Source: Simmondsia chinensis (taxonomy: Eukaryota; Streptophyta; Magnoliopsida; Caryophyllales; Simmondsiaceae). From it: a stretch of 64,000 nucleotides of DNA. Below are positions 9,720-20,713 of the stretch, piece after piece. The notes beneath the pieces were generated by a model. It saw only the letters and a program-made list of their open reading frames with translations, was not told the origin of the DNA and ran no database searches. The DNA is taken from positions 18,219,346-18,283,345 of the forward strand of contig JAGTTD010000011.1 of the NCBI GenBank assembly GCA_018398585.1, in the 5' to 3' direction. The position numbers were made by a program, and so were the translations under genes. Numbering within the stretch: position 1 is the first letter of the stretch; each line of letters opens with the position of its first letter.

Positions 9720-10760
9720 AATCTAGAAATAAGAACAAGAGCAGATGAACCTGAAGATAAGGGAAAGAAACATGAAAAAAAAGAAGAGGAAAATTAACAA
9801 GAACAACACCCCAATCTCGGCCCACAATTAAAAAAAAAGAAAATAAAATAAATAAAATAAATAAAAAAATACAAATGACGAAAGCCCTAGATCGGAACCA
9901 AAAAAAAACACATCCCAAACCCATAAATCCAGCTAACTTAAAACGAGCGTAACTCCCCACAAGATTACCCCAATCGCGGCATACTCCAGCAACCACAAGT
10001 ATCAAAGGGCGAAATGAAGTCACTGAGAACCTATATAAACATGGTTCATGAACAAAGGTGTAAACATGGCACAAAATTAAGAAATTCAAACTTTATTCAC
10101 AACTAAGACATAAATCAGGACTAAGCCACTTCAATAAAGCAGGACAACAACAATCAAAGAACGGCCTAAACATGCTCTCTTAAAGTAAAAACAAGGTAAA
10201 GTGAAAGATAAAAGAGAGGGAAAACACATACCTTGCAATAGAGGGTAAAAAAGAAGAGAAATTGGTGCTAGGGTCTGCCTTGGTGGTCGGAAAGGCGAGT
10301 GTCGGAGGCGGAGGCTGGAGATGGTGGCCGGAGATAGGGGGTCGTGGGTTAGGGTTTGGAGGTGGGGAAAATAAAAGTGAAGGGGGAAAGGGGCGATAGA
10401 TCGGGGGGTGTTTTAAAAAGGGAATTCGTACGGAGTTTCCTGATCGATCGGGATTTCTCAATCAATTGGGGTTATGATAGATCAGTTTTGCTCGATCGAT
10501 CGGGGTTGTGAGGCGAAAAGCCCCAAGCCGCAGCGCTCCTGATCGATCGGAGTTAAACCTGATCGATCGGGGAGGCTGCGGTATGCCCTGTACAAAAAAT
10601 CTTTGGTTTTGAAAATTTTTCATAAAAAATAAATAAATAAGAAAAATAAAAATAAAAATAATAAAAATATGACATAAACTACGAAACATAAATAAATTGG
10701 GTTGCATCCCAAAAGTGCTAAGTTTAACGTCTTCAGCCAGACGCGGTATTTTCTACTACG
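9720..10760 (-). other. Untranslated region between integrase and the extra open frame
   Basis: I recognise no domain in any frame. It holds an AATAA-type simple repeat (9838-9870), a GC-rich block with GGAGG/GGTGG repeats (10290-10370), and the palindrome cluster described at 10405-10580. The 3' end of integrase lies just above 10760. It would be the leader of any separate transcript for the 8976-9719 frame. Confidence 0.5.
10405..10580 (-). promoter_or_regulatory. Internal GATCGATCGG cluster resembling the LTR promoter
   Basis: Five to six GATCGATCGG-like palindromes (10440-10580) lie beside a CGTACGGA motif (10428-10435). In the LTRs the same CGTACGGA also precedes the cluster at about 7018. 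On the minus strand a TTTTTAAAACACC stretch (about 10407-10420) follows the cluster at TATA-like spacing, some 700 bp before the start of the extra open frame. A second, internal promoter is an inference from this likeness. Confidence 0.4.
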
Positions 10761-11709
10761 CTAGGCTGATCCCAGCGTGAGGTCCCTAAGGTGAATTTCT
10801 TCAAACTCATGTGGTCTATCCCCTAACCCAATAGCATATTTAAGACGATGGCCATTGACTGTGAGAAGGCGACCATCATTGATACCTCGAATTTTAATTG
10901 CCCCAGAAGAGTATACGTGGACCACTTTGTAAGGTCCATCCCATTGTGAACGTAGTTTCTCGGGAAAGAACCGAAGCTTGGAGTTGTAAAGCCAAACCTT
11001 TTGACCAACTTCAAAACTTTTGCGCGAAATTCTTTTGTCATGAAAAGCTTTGGTTCTTTCTTTGTATAGTTTGGCGTTTTCATATGCCTCGTATCGCATC
11101 TCATCCAACTCGCTGAGTTGAAGTCGTCGGTGCAACCGGATACTATGCATGTCATGATTAAATTGCTTAATGGCCCAGTATGCATGGTGCTCAAGCTCCA
11201 CTGGCAAATGGCATGCCTTCCTGAAAACTAAGTGATAGGGAAACACGCCTATTGGAGTCTTGAAAGCTGTACGATAAGCCCAAAGAGTGTCGTTCAACCT
11301 TAAAGACCAATCTTTGCGGTCCGGTCTAACGGTCTTCTCAACGATAGACTTTATTTCCCAGTTTTGAGACTTCAACTTGGCCACTAGTTTGAGGGTGATA
11401 TGGGGCAGCTAATTTATGAGTGATGGAGTACTTTTTAAGAAGTGACTCAACCGAACGATAGGTGAAGTGTGTCCCCCCATCACTAATTATCGCCCTAGGA
11501 ACACCGAAACGTGAGAAAATATTATTTTTAACAAACTCAATGACCACCTTGTGGTCGTTCGTCCTAGATGCAATGGCCTCGACCCATTTCGAAACATAAT
11601 CAACAGCTACCAGAATATAAACACAGCCATGTGAATTAGGGAATGACCCCATGAAATCAATGCCCCAAAAGTCAAAAATTTCGCAAACTAAAATGGGGTG
11701 CTGAGGCAT
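10761..11709 (-). pseudogene. Athila-like integrase, frameshifted
   Basis: The catalytic core lies at 11338-11709. It shows GIDFMG with the first Asp (about 11665), SDGGTHF with the second Asp (about 11480), and [10 protein letters not shown] with the Glu (about 11395). Right after this the frame shifts into 10761-11384, which carries the rest: [16 protein letters not shown], then [14 protein letters not shown], then a C-terminal DNA-binding part with [10 protein letters not shown] and a chromodomain-free tail. All three acidic residues are visible. The shift near 11370 makes it non-functional as it stands. Confidence 0.85.
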
Positions 11710-12092
11710 CTCATCACATTTTGTGAGGGCACCCGTGCGTTGACAGCGATCGCATGCCCTACAAAAATCACGAGCGTCCTGGAAAAGAGTCAGCCAAAAG
11801 AAGCCACTTTGAAGGACTTTCGCCGCTGTACGTCATCCCCCAAAGTGTCCTCCACAGGCTAAATTGGGACAAAATCGTAATACACTCTCATGCTCATTCT
11901 CCGGGACACAACGACATACTACCTGATCAGAACATACTTTAAACAAATTCGGATCATCCCAGAAAAAATGCCTTGCTTGAGAAAGGAAGCGGTCCCGCTT
12001 TTGTTTTGGCAATGGGTAGGCAACTTCCCTGTCACCAAATAGTTAACGATGTGGACATACCATAGGAGTCGACTTCCTGCAATAGAAAATAA
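11710..12092 (-). pseudogene. RNase H-integrase linker with decayed zinc-binding region
   Basis: The minus-strand frames show pieces of the integrase N-terminus: a HSHAHSP-like histidine region in the plus shadow, GHFGG-like and CDRCQR-like pieces, then the start of the integrase core. Several stops lie in each frame. It joins the RNase H ending near 12093 to integrase. Confidence 0.5.
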
Positions 12093-13537
12093 CTATTTGT
12101 CAGGAAAACAGTCATCAATGGGACCAGTAGTGGCATCAGATGGGAAAATAATCCTTGAAAGGTGATCGACCACGACGTTATCCGAGCCTTTCCTATCTCG
12201 GATTTCTAAGTTAAATTCCTGGAGTAATAAAACCCAGCGAATTAACCTAGGTTTCGTTTCCTTCTTAATAAGAAGAAAATGAATGGCAGCATGGTCAGAA
12301 AAGAGTACTACTCTCAAGCCCAATACATAAGATCGAAACTTGTCAAGTGCAAAAACTATAGCTAGTAATTCCTTTTCCGTGGTGGTATAATTCTTTTGGG
12401 CTTCATCCAATGATTTACTAGCGTAGTCAACAATGACAGGTTTACGATCCTTCTGTTGACTGAGCATGGCTCCTCCAGCATAATCAGAGGCGTCACACAT
12501 AATCTCAAAAGGTAATGAGTAGTCGGGAGGTTGAATAATGGGGGCTGTAGACAATAAAGTTTTCAAATAAGTAAATGCTGCTAAACAGTCATTATCAAAA
12601 ACAAAAGGTACATCATTAGCAAGCAAATTTGACAACGGTTTAGCAATTTTACTGAAGTTGGCGATGAAACGCCGGTAGAACCCAGCGTGGCCAAGGAAAG
12701 ATCGAACTTCCTTCACCGAGGTCGGTGGAGGGAGGTTGGCAATTAAGTCCACCTTGGCCTTGTCTATAGTAATACACTCTTTAGGCACTACATGCCCTAA
12801 AACTATGCCCTGTTGAACCATAAAATGGCTCTTTTCCCAACTGAGTACCAAATTATACTAGTCGCAGTGCTGCAAAATTAGATCTAAGTGAGATAAGCAT
12901 TTAACAAAAGACGATCCAAACACAGAAAATCATCCATAAACACTTCTAGGTAGTTGTCCAACATATCCAAAAAAATGGACATCATACACTGCTGGAATGT
13001 AGCAGGTGCGTTGCACAGACCGAAGGGCATCCTTCGGTATGCAAATGTACCAAAGGGGCAAGTAAACGTTGTTTTCTCTTGGTCCTCAGGGTGAACCGGG
13101 ACTTGGTTATACCTTGAGTAGCCATCCAAGAAACAATAGTACGCTTGACCTATTACTTTATCTAGGATTTGGTCCAAAAAGGGTAAGGGAAAATGGTCCT
13201 TGCGCGTTACAGAGTTCAACTTACGATAATTGATGCACACTCTCCACCTTATAGTGGCTCGCGTAGGGACCAATTCACCTTGAGCATTCGCAACGACCGT
13301 GATTCCTGACTTCTTAGGGACTACCTGAGCCGGACTGACCCAGGGCCTATCAGAGATGGGGTATATAATACCCGCATATAGCAACTTCATGACCTCTTTC
13401 TTATCTACCTCCCTCATGTTAGGGTTAAGCCTCCTTTGCATTTGCCTAGAAGGCCTGACATTGTCCTCTAAATGTATTCTATGCAAGCACACAGAGGGAT
13501 TAATTCCTTTCAGATCAGCGACCGACCACCCTATGGC
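12093..13537 (-). pseudogene. Athila-like reverse transcriptase and RNase H, broken
   Basis: The reverse transcriptase starts in 12884-13492 with an RPWVSPAQVVPKKSG block, then WRVCINYRKLNSVTRKDHFPLP, PFLDQILDK and TFACRRMPFGLCNAPATFQ-type motifs (here TFTCPFGTFAYRRMPFGLC). The catalytic VFMDDF box is at about 12915-12935. A frameshift near 12905 and a stop near 12855 separate it from 12093-12851. That second part has the [13 protein letters not shown] thumb motif and RNase H with [15 protein letters not shown] and the [18 protein letters not shown] block. FMDDF in place of YLDD or YVDD is usual for this group. Confidence 0.85.
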
Positions 13538-14386
13538 TCATTTGTGGTTTTGTAGGACAACTAACAATCTAGATTCCTGACTCTCAGTTAGGTCAGACAC
13601 GATAATTATAGGAAGGATGTCATCTTGTCCTAAAAATGCATATTTCAAGGTGGTTGAGAGAGGTTTGAGCTCCAACACTGGTGTACACTCAATAAATGTT
13701 TTAGCAAGTGCACTAAGTAGGCCAGTTAGGGGTTCAAACATCGGACCCCTAGCCTCAATTCTCATTAGCTCCAGCATGTCAAGCAAATTATCAGCATTAG
13801 TACTCATATCGAAATCAGCAAAAGTGAGCGAATCAGATGGTTCGTCTTCCTTGATTAAGTCAGAAGATACTGACTCAACCAAAGGATCAATAGTATCAAC
13901 CGTGAAGCAATCAAGGTCATCCTCATTAACAGGGAACTTAGCGGCGTTTGGAACATTTAGTTTAACCTTAAGATTCCCAAATGACACTTCTAACACCCCA
14001 GTTCGACAATGAATGATAGCATCGACCGTTGCCAAGAACGATCGCCCTAAAATGACAGGGGTGTGGTTCCTTTGATGAGGAGTAGGGTCCATGTCCAACA
14101 CAATAAAATCGACGGGGAAGATAAACTTATCAACTTTGACAAGAACATCTTCAACCATACCTCTAGGTAAATGCTCTGATCTATCCGCCAACTGTAGGGT
14201 AACACTAGTTGGTTTGAGATCTCCCATCCCCAATTCCTGAAAAATTGAGTATGGGACGAGGTTCACGCTTGCCCCTAAATCCAATAGAGCTTGACTTGTA
14301 TGGCTCTCTCCTATGACGCACAGGAATGTGAGAGCTCCTGGATCTCTACAATTAGGTGGGATGCCTGGCATTAAGATGCTACTCAC
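13538..14386 (-). pseudogene. Athila-like aspartic protease region
   Basis: An open frame of 282 codons contains ALLDLGASVNLVPYSIF (about 14255-14305). DLGAS replaces the usual D(S/T)GA at the active site, as is normal in this group. VILGRSFLATVDAIIH (about 14010-14055) is the second conserved block. The acidic part that follows leads into reverse transcriptase. A stop near 13538 separates the two. The frame itself is intact, but its parent polyprotein is not. Confidence 0.75.
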
Positions 14387-16098
14387 TTTTTCAGTGAGTC
14401 AGACCTTCCTAGGGACATGAGCTTGCTCTCTCTTCTTTTTAGCACATAGGTCCTTAAAAAATTTAGCATACATGGGGACGTGTTTAATGGAGTCAATCAG
14501 TGGCAGGTTAATCTTGACGTCCTTAAGCAAATTCAGTAACTCATCTCTCTTTGGGTCATCCTTCCCTTTCGGTCCTAACAGGGCCGTAGGAAAAGGAACA
14601 ATTGGTTCGGGAGATGAGCCCAGTAAAGGTGTGGGCAGTCCTTCCTTATCAGCAATGGTGTTTGGAGTCCCATCCTCCCGCTCAACTCCTATCTCTACTT
14701 CTCTCAAATCATCCTCACCCGTGGCTAAGACAACCGTAGCCTGCTCATGAGTGACCTGGCTAAGGTCAGGATTAGTTGCTTCGCTGGGGTTAGCGAGAGG
14801 TTAGGAGGGTAACCTCCTTTCCTCTCTCCTGTTCCTGGCCTGAGCTAACTATCCTAGTTGGTTCTCTAACTTAGAACTCGACTGTGAATGAGAGTGGACC
14901 AACTGTTGGTTTTCCTCCATAAAGCGGAGCATACGTTCCTCAAACTGAGAAGTGTAGCTTGGAGGTTGGGGTGGATTAGCATTAGGAACTGGAGGATGAG
15001 AAGAAGAGCCATACCTTTGCCCTCCGTCGAAACCAGGAGGGTGTGCCTTACCTGCAAATCCTGGTGCTGGTTGTCTCATGGCTGGGTTCTGATTTGTGTT
15101 CTGCTTCCATGAGAAATTGGGATGGTTGGGTCACCCTGGATTATAGGTCTGTGAGTACTGATTGTTGTTCCTCGAGTACTCCTGCGCTGCATAAGCTTGG
15201 TCCTACACAAACTCGGGAAACTGTGACGCATATAAACACTCAAAAATAGGATGATCCTCTCCTGAACAAATACTGCATGGAGTAATACCCTCAGATGATG
15301 ATTCGGCTGCATTAACTGGATGCACATTAATGGGATTTACATTTAAACTCATCATCTTATCTATCTTCCTACTAAGTTCATCTAGTCTTAAATTAAAATC
15401 ATCTTGGGGTGCTACCTCATAGACACCACGTGTGTTTCCCCTAACCACCCTCGCAGAAGAGGCTTGGTCAAGTGAATGTCATTGAGGCGCTCGAAAAGCG
15501 TCCAGGCCTCGTCCTCGCCTTGCTGGTTAAATGCTCCCCCGCATGAAGCATTAACCATTTGCTTGTTTGATGCACTAAGACCATCGTAGAAGTTTTGGAC
15601 AAAAGCCCACTTGGGTGACCCATGGTGGGGACAGCTCCTAAGAAGTTCCTTGAACCTATCCCAACACTCGTGAAACTGGTCCTTGTCTTTTTGTTCAAAA
15701 CTGTTTATAGCCCGCCTAATAGCCATCGTTCTGGCTTTAGGGAAAAACTTGACCAGGAAGCGCTATTGAAGGTCATTCCAAGTGGTACTTTCACCCCTGG
15801 GTAGGGACTGAAACCACCTCTTAGCCACATCTTTTAACGAGAACGGAAAAAGACGTATTCTAATTGCATCGTTCGAGACACCTTGATAATGACAGGTTTC
15901 ACATATTTCGAGGAATGCATCAAGGTGCTCGTATGGGCCCTCAGTTGGCTTCCCATAAAATGCGGGAAGCATGTTGATAATCCCAGGTTTAAGTTCGAAG
16001 TTGGCGTTACCCACAGCAGGTAACTCAACTTTGGCGGGCACAACGTATGTTTGGGGGATGAAGTGATCCCCAATCGTACATGGTTCGTTATTAGCCAT
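14387..16098 (-). pseudogene. Athila-like gag with zinc knuckle, several disruptions
   Basis: The start is taken at MANNEP (ATG at 16098), soon after the primer-binding site. The capsid part shows NFELKPGIINMLPAFYGKP, then HLDAFLEICETCHYQGVS and IRLFPFSLKDVAKRW. A stop lies near 15763, inside the conserved segment, and the frame reopens with NSFEQKDKDQFHECWDRF. A shift near 15440 leads to the zinc knuckle CSICSGEDHPIFEC (CX2CX4HX4C, about 15245-15290). Further stops follow near 15200 and 15136, then a Pro-rich stretch. The 14399-14707 frame, ending KKREQAHVPRKV, links gag to protease. Confidence 0.8.
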
Positions 16099-16356
16099 GG
16101 TTCGTTGTGTACTCTCTCTCGCTTCTAATCGCCTCACGATAGACAAAGTCCGCTTGATTTCGGGGATGCAAGGTAACAATTTAGGATCGAGCGAACGTCT
16201 ACCGTGCATGCAATATTGAAGGTGGGATTGATCCACGGTGACCTCTACTAATGACTCAAGCAAAAGAAAAATAATTATGAAAAATAACTCAAAGCAATAA
16301 ATAAAAAGCAAACAAAACAAAGTCTGTTAATCCTAAATTCCAACTTAGCAAACCGA

Positions 16357-16381
16357 TTCCCAAGCAATGGCGCCAAAAACT
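16357..16381 (-). other. Primer-binding site of the Athila-like element
   Basis: The minus strand reads TTTTTGGCGCCATTGC right after the 5' LTR ends at 16382. The TGGCGCC core is the usual primer site of Athila-group elements (tRNA 3'-end complement). The differences from the standard sequence lie downstream of the core. Confidence 0.75.
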
Positions 16382-17833
16382 TGACGTGATTTTAAAGTGT
16401 GTTTTAAAACTGTTTACTCGCAAGCGTACGAGATTGTCGCAGCTTTTTTGGGTATACGGGTCGTATCCACAGGGAATCGTGTTAAGTTAAATTTACAAAT
16501 CAACGAGCGGTTTGGATTTTTGGTTTTTTTGTTGTTTAAATAAGTTGTTAGCTAAATTACTACAACTGAATATAAAGTGAATGAGACAATTCGATTGAGG
16601 TTAGTTTAGGGAGTAAATTTATGGTAGCTTAACACGTATCCCATCATTATATTCTACTTAGGACGATGATTTGAAGGACTTAGGCTACAAGCTCTGAGCC
16701 TGGGTTATTATATAAATTAGGGCTTAGGGTAATGAACTAGTCTAAAGGCATAACCTATCTTAGCACCCTAGATGTAGCATAGGTTATCTCATTAGCACTT
16801 CTTAATTCATTTGTTACTCCTAATTCAATATTAACTTATATAAAAGATTGGGTTCAGGGTTGGGTACAACCTCAACCTTGACCACGCGTGAATTCCTGTT
16901 ATGTTATGATCTAGGCTACATGCACTAGACTAATCGCTGCAAAGTTGGAGACCCAGTCATGGCTACAAGCACACATACAAAGAATATCCAACAATCATGA
17001 AAAACTCCCCACAGGGGTGCGAATACAACATAATTAAATCAATCGTCAAAAGCATAATATAAATCTGGGATACGGGCGGCTACCCGCCCTTCATCCCTAA
17101 ACTAAGAAAGTTTACTCCTCCATGGGAGTTTTACACATCCTTAAATTTATATAAAAGAAGATGCTGTGCGTAAAATAAATAAAAAAGTAAGCTCCCTCAA
17201 TCTTCGTGTCGATGCCAATCCGAGCCTGAATTCTCCCAGTATTCCAACTGCTTGCGCTTCAGCTTTTGAGAACCTGTAGATCTCGTAGCGGCTTCGGGTT
17301 TGAGAGAAAGGGGAGGACGTGCGGCCAGAAAAAAGCATAACAAAGGTTGACTTCCCCTTCTCTATTATAGGTGCAGGGGCAGTTAGGGTTCCGTACGGAA
17401 CCATCCCGATCGATCGGGAATAATACTCGATCGATCTAAAATCACCGATCGATTGGTGAACTCACGCAAAGCTCCAGATCTATCGGTGCTTTTGGCCGAT
17501 TGATCGGCAAGCCCTCAGTTAGTTTCCCTAACCGGGAGTTGCTGATCGATCGGTTCTTTGAGCCCCTTTTCTTGATTAAGCTTCGAAGCGGTATGGAATG
17601 TACTCGGTTCACCAAATTATGATCCAATGGGTCTTTCTTCTGCACAAGTGGTTGGGTTTCTCCAACCAGTCTTCAAAAGTGCCTCAATAATGCTTGATTT
17701 TGCCAGAATTCTTCTTTCGTCCTCTTTGATGTGTTCCACATGAAAATGTACCGGAATAACAACCAAACACACATGTAAGGGCCGAATATATGACAAAAAT
17801 GGGAAATAAAATATGTAAAAATCATGCGTGTCA
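16382..17833 (-). repeat. 5' LTR of the Athila-like element
   Basis: It is collinear with 6022-7478. On the minus strand it ends TCACGTCA next to the primer-binding site. The GATCGATCGG cluster (17405-17545) has one unit fewer, and the TATA motif near 17362 reads TATAATA. The many scattered differences between the LTRs suggest an old insertion; an exact identity needs an alignment. Confidence 0.85.
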
Positions 17834-18200
17834 TCCTACTTTATACTTCACCCTATACTTCTAGGTGCTACCTACAATGTTTGCGTTCAAGTCATAGGGA
17901 ATGAGATCCTAAGTGTTGTTTTGAATCAAGGCATTAAATTCGTCAGCCATTGCTTCTTGCCGCATGGGGTTCTTTTAGCTTGAGAGTGACAGGTAGGTTC
18001 TTGAGTAACAGTAATTGTTGATAGGGACAAGGGATACCTTGGACCACAAATGTCAGCCTTAATTTTAGTTTGCATCGGGTGTGTGTTAAGAGGCACCAGT
18101 GAAGGAGTGGGTGAGATGTTGGCTGTTGTGGTGTCCAGGAAGGGGATACTGTCGGGTTTGGGAATCGGGTTGGGTGGGTCTGTTGGGACGAATGTCAAAA
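17834..18200 (-). pseudogene. Continuation of the copia element: integrase-RT linker and RT start
   Basis: In the minus-strand frame at 17926-18198, an HPMQTKIKADICGPRYPL segment leads to TVTQEPTCHSQAK and GKKQWLTNLM. This is the KARI-like stretch and the EPTSVSQAL..PHW..AM block that precede reverse transcriptase in copia elements. The following part (17834-17925) carries LIPYDLNANIVG- and KYKV-like residues, and then meets the Athila border. With 5100-6021 it forms one domain. Confidence 0.75.
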
Positions 18201-18384
18201 TTTTTTTTCCTAATTTGATAAAGTTAATGCAGCGAAAGGGCTTTTAATTCTGAATTTTAAATCTAAGGTTGATTTAAATTTATAATTATAAATCTACAGA
18301 TTTAAATTCCTAATTTAAATCTAAAGGCCTCTACTCTAATACATTCATTTGTGTTGCCTTAAAATTTTCCCTAATTTGATAGGC
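18201..18384. other. AT-rich filler between 12-13 bp direct repeats
   Basis: A CCTAATTTGATA repeat occurs at about 18209-18220 and 18370-18382, with 150 bp of AT-rich sequence between (repeated TTTAAAT blocks). It separates two pieces of copia pol. It could be a small insertion with its duplication, or filler from end joining. No gene. Confidence 0.35.
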
Positions 18385-18543
18385 TTGGCATCGTGCATGT
18401 TGAATCGAGTTAAAAGGTCAATAGTATACTTGTGTTGTGAGAGGAAGAGTCCTTTTGAGTCTCGTTTGGCCTCTATGCCCAAGAAGTAGTGTAATTGTCC
18501 AAGGTCCTTCATTGCAAATTGGGAGGAAAGGGTGCGGATGAGG
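18385..18543 (-). pseudogene. Second copia reverse transcriptase scrap
   Basis: The minus strand reads FAMKDLGQLHYFLGIEAKRD and a following LFLSQHKYTIDLLTRFNM segment, the same region as 5400-5560 and very close to it in sequence. It belongs to the same copia family but is a second copy. The next element begins at about 18544. Confidence 0.8.
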
Positions 18544-18740
18544 ACACACACAACCTTACTAACTAATGCTATTACCAATTTATTAGCTAACAAGCAGTTC
18601 ATATCAGCAGCAACGCAGCAAATCACGCAGCAGCAGCAGCAGCAGCAAAACAGATAAAAAAAAACAAAATTTAACCACCAACAGATTTTCCCGCCATTTA
18701 GCCAATTTAAACCCGTGCCTCGGATTCTCGGTTTATAACA
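18544..18740 (-). repeat. 3' LTR fragment with CAG repeat
   Basis: It matches 21120-21317 closely and ends in the same TTTATAACA. A run of about seven CAG units (18632-18650) stands where the 5' LTR has only scattered CAG/TAG triplets. A polypurine tract (minus CAAGGGGAAGGGAA) follows at 18741. Confidence 0.8.
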
Positions 18741-19078
18741 TTCCCTTCCCCTTGAAAACATTCTTGTCCTCAAGATTGAAAGAGAATGAGACTTTGAAGA
18801 ACGTTTATTGATGTGGGGATTGTAATTGAAGGTGATGAATTCCCAGCTGAATTGAGACTAAAGAACTTTGCAGTAACTTGTAGCTAGACTGGGAACTGCA
18901 GCTAATGAGCACTTTTTACTACAGTACAACTTGGTGAACAACTCACAAATATCCTCCCAATAGCATAGCTTCATGATAGAGACTCTCTTAATCAAAACTC
19001 CATCAAAAGAGGAAATGGATTAACCCGAACTTGCCGATCGGCATGCCGACAGTGTATTTCAGCTAGTGGAATTGGATA

Positions 19079-20461
19079 TTAAGGACTAACACCAGCTGTT
19101 TGGGGTTGAACTTGAGGATTAGCCAACACATTAACAACTTGAGGTCCATCTGGAGATCTTTCTTTGTCAATGGAGCTGTTGCATCTACTTGTTCCATCTG
19201 AAACAATATTTTGCAGTAAAGTTACCCAACAGATCCTAAGATTTGAAACCAAAACATGTTTCCCATTCTCAGCAGTAGCTATTCTCTTTCGTGTGCACCA
19301 ATTCGGCATGTAATCTAGAGGAATTGAATTTAAGGCTCGAAGTTTGTGAACCTTATTCAACCAAGAAAAACTTCCAATGGTCCCAGCAAGACTCCAAAGG
19401 AATTCAGTCAAGTTTTGATCTCCTACAAGAACCCAGCTAATTGAATTGTTCAGATTACAGCACATGAACTTCAATTCCTCCTTAAAACCTCCAATTCCAG
19501 TCTGGTTTCCTTGTTGTTTTCTGCATTTCACAACATATTCGGGAGGCCTAACATTAGCTTGTACTTTGAGAAGATATACATTGGCCTTAATTTGACCAAT
19601 ACAAGCTTCTACTGTGTCCAAGTCATTGCTGAACTCCTTTTTGTTGAACTGAACAGCTAACTCTAATGCTAACTTGTCCAATTCTTTTTGATCAAGGGAC
19701 CTATTACTGGTGTTCTTTGCTGCATAAACCTCCACTTCACTCATTTGTTCTTGCTCTTTGATAGAGTTGTGCAACTCTCCAAACTGAAATGAATCGCTAG
19801 CTTGCATTTGTATCAATTTAAGTTGTGCAGGTTTTAAATCAGCAACAAGATCTTGAACTGAAGCTACTACACTCAATTTGGGAAGTTGATCTTGCACTAT
19901 TGAAGGTTCCAACACTTCCTTATACTGCCACGTGACTAGATTTTGCAAATTCTCCGGCCGAACTTGTGATTTCTGCACTGGAATTTGCAATTCTGCAAGT
20001 GGCTGTACCTGATGGTCCCTATCTTCACTGAAATTTGAGTCCCTAACTTCAGCTTGCTGGGTCACGCGATCGGTTACCTTCTCCGCAAATCCTTGTTTTT
20101 GTTGATTTAATTGATCTTCATTATTCTCATCAACACGTTCGAATTGCAGGCCAAATCTCTCATTAAACCTCTGATCCTGATCTTGCAATCTTTTATGCAA
20201 TCGTTCCTCCATAGCTAGCTGCGACTGCTGCAACCGAGTGATCAATGTCTCCAAATGTGCGTTCAGATGCTCATGAGTCACAAAAATTTGATCATTAGTA
20301 GCACTTCCACCAGCAACCTCTGCATATGTTGGGTGCACAACTGATTTTGCAGCACCACATCTAGTAGTAACTCCACTTGACATTGTTGAGTATTGTATGA
20401 AATGATCGGCACTGAATTGAAGCAAATTGGACTGCACTTGATCTTGATCAGATTGTCTCAA
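19079..20461 (-). CDS. 460-codon open frame of the non-autonomous LTR element, function unknown
   Basis: The frame is uninterrupted. It starts at MRQSDQDQVQS or, as seems likelier, at MSSGVTTRCGAAKS (residue 27), which resembles the gag start of chromovirus-type gypsy elements. Residues about 60-130 are rich in Gln, Glu, Leu and Arg (HLETLITRLQQSQLAMEERL...) and look like a coiled coil. The middle is acidic and Gln-rich. The last 150 residues are richer in Trp, Cys and basic residues (SLAGTIGSFSWLNKV, NWCTRKRIATAENG), end QPQTAGVSP and carry no zinc knuckle. I do not recognise a known domain. An open frame this long in an otherwise non-coding element suggests recent activity or a retained function. 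Confidence 0.6.
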   Translation of the reverse strand: MRQSDQDQVQSNLLQFSADHFIQYSTMSSGVTTRCGAAKSVVHPTYAEVAGGSATNDQIFVTHEHLNAHLETLITRLQQSQLAMEERLHKRLQDQDQRFNERFGLQFERVDENNEDQLNQQKQGFAEKVTDRVTQQAEVRDSNFSEDRDHQVQPLAELQIPVQKSQVRPENLQNLVTWQYKEVLEPSIVQDQLPKLSVVASVQDLVADLKPAQLKLIQMQASDSFQFGELHNSIKEQEQMSEVEVYAAKNTSNRSLDQKELDKLALELAVQFNKKEFSNDLDTVEACIGQIKANVYLLKVQANVRPPEYVVKCRKQQGNQTGIGGFKEELKFMCCNLNNSISWVLVGDQNLTEFLWSLAGTIGSFSWLNKVHKLRALNSIPLDYMPNWCTRKRIATAENGKHVLVSNLRICWVTLLQNIVSDGTSRCNSSIDKERSPDGPQVVNVLANPQVQPQTAGVSP

Positions 20462-20699
20462 AGCTGTTCTGATTTTCTAACGAAAACCTGCTCTAATTTC
20501 AGCAAACGAGAACAATGCAGCACTGAATTGAACCACAACTTTGAGCTCACTGTCGCTTGTTCTGCATTTGCAAGTTCAGATCTGAAATTTACAAAAAAAC
20601 TGAATTGATTTGCCTATACTGAACTAAAATTCAGTAATGAGTTTGATTTTGATTAATTCTAAATTTTTAATTTTTTTTTCGTTCGATTGGAAACGAGGC

Positions 20700-20713
20700 T
20701 CTGATACCAATTG
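20700..20713 (-). other. Primer-binding site (initiator tRNA-Met type)
   Basis: The minus strand reads AATTGGTATCAGAGCC directly after the 5' LTR end CGTAACA. TGGTATCAGAGC is the complement of the plant initiator tRNA-Met 3' end. Confidence 0.85.

Larger units (their letters stand above)
6022..17833 (-). mobile_element. Athila-like Ty3/gypsy retrotransposon, full length but defective
   Basis: Two direct LTRs of about 1.45 kb (6022-7478 and 16382-17833) bound about 8.9 kb of internal DNA. On the minus strand the order is primer-binding site, gag, protease, reverse transcriptase, RNase H, integrase and an extra open frame, then polypurine tract. The flanks read ACCTA (6017-6021) and TCCTA (17834-17838), a 5-bp target duplication with one mismatch. 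Taking out the element with one duplication copy rejoins the copia reading frame, which confirms both borders. Every pol gene carries stops or frameshifts, so it cannot move on its own. Confidence 0.9.

Noticed and set aside
9691..10089. 132-codon hydrophobic frame
   Set aside because: It is Phe/Leu-rich because the plus strand is A-rich; no homology pattern, and it overlaps the untranslated region of the Athila-like element.
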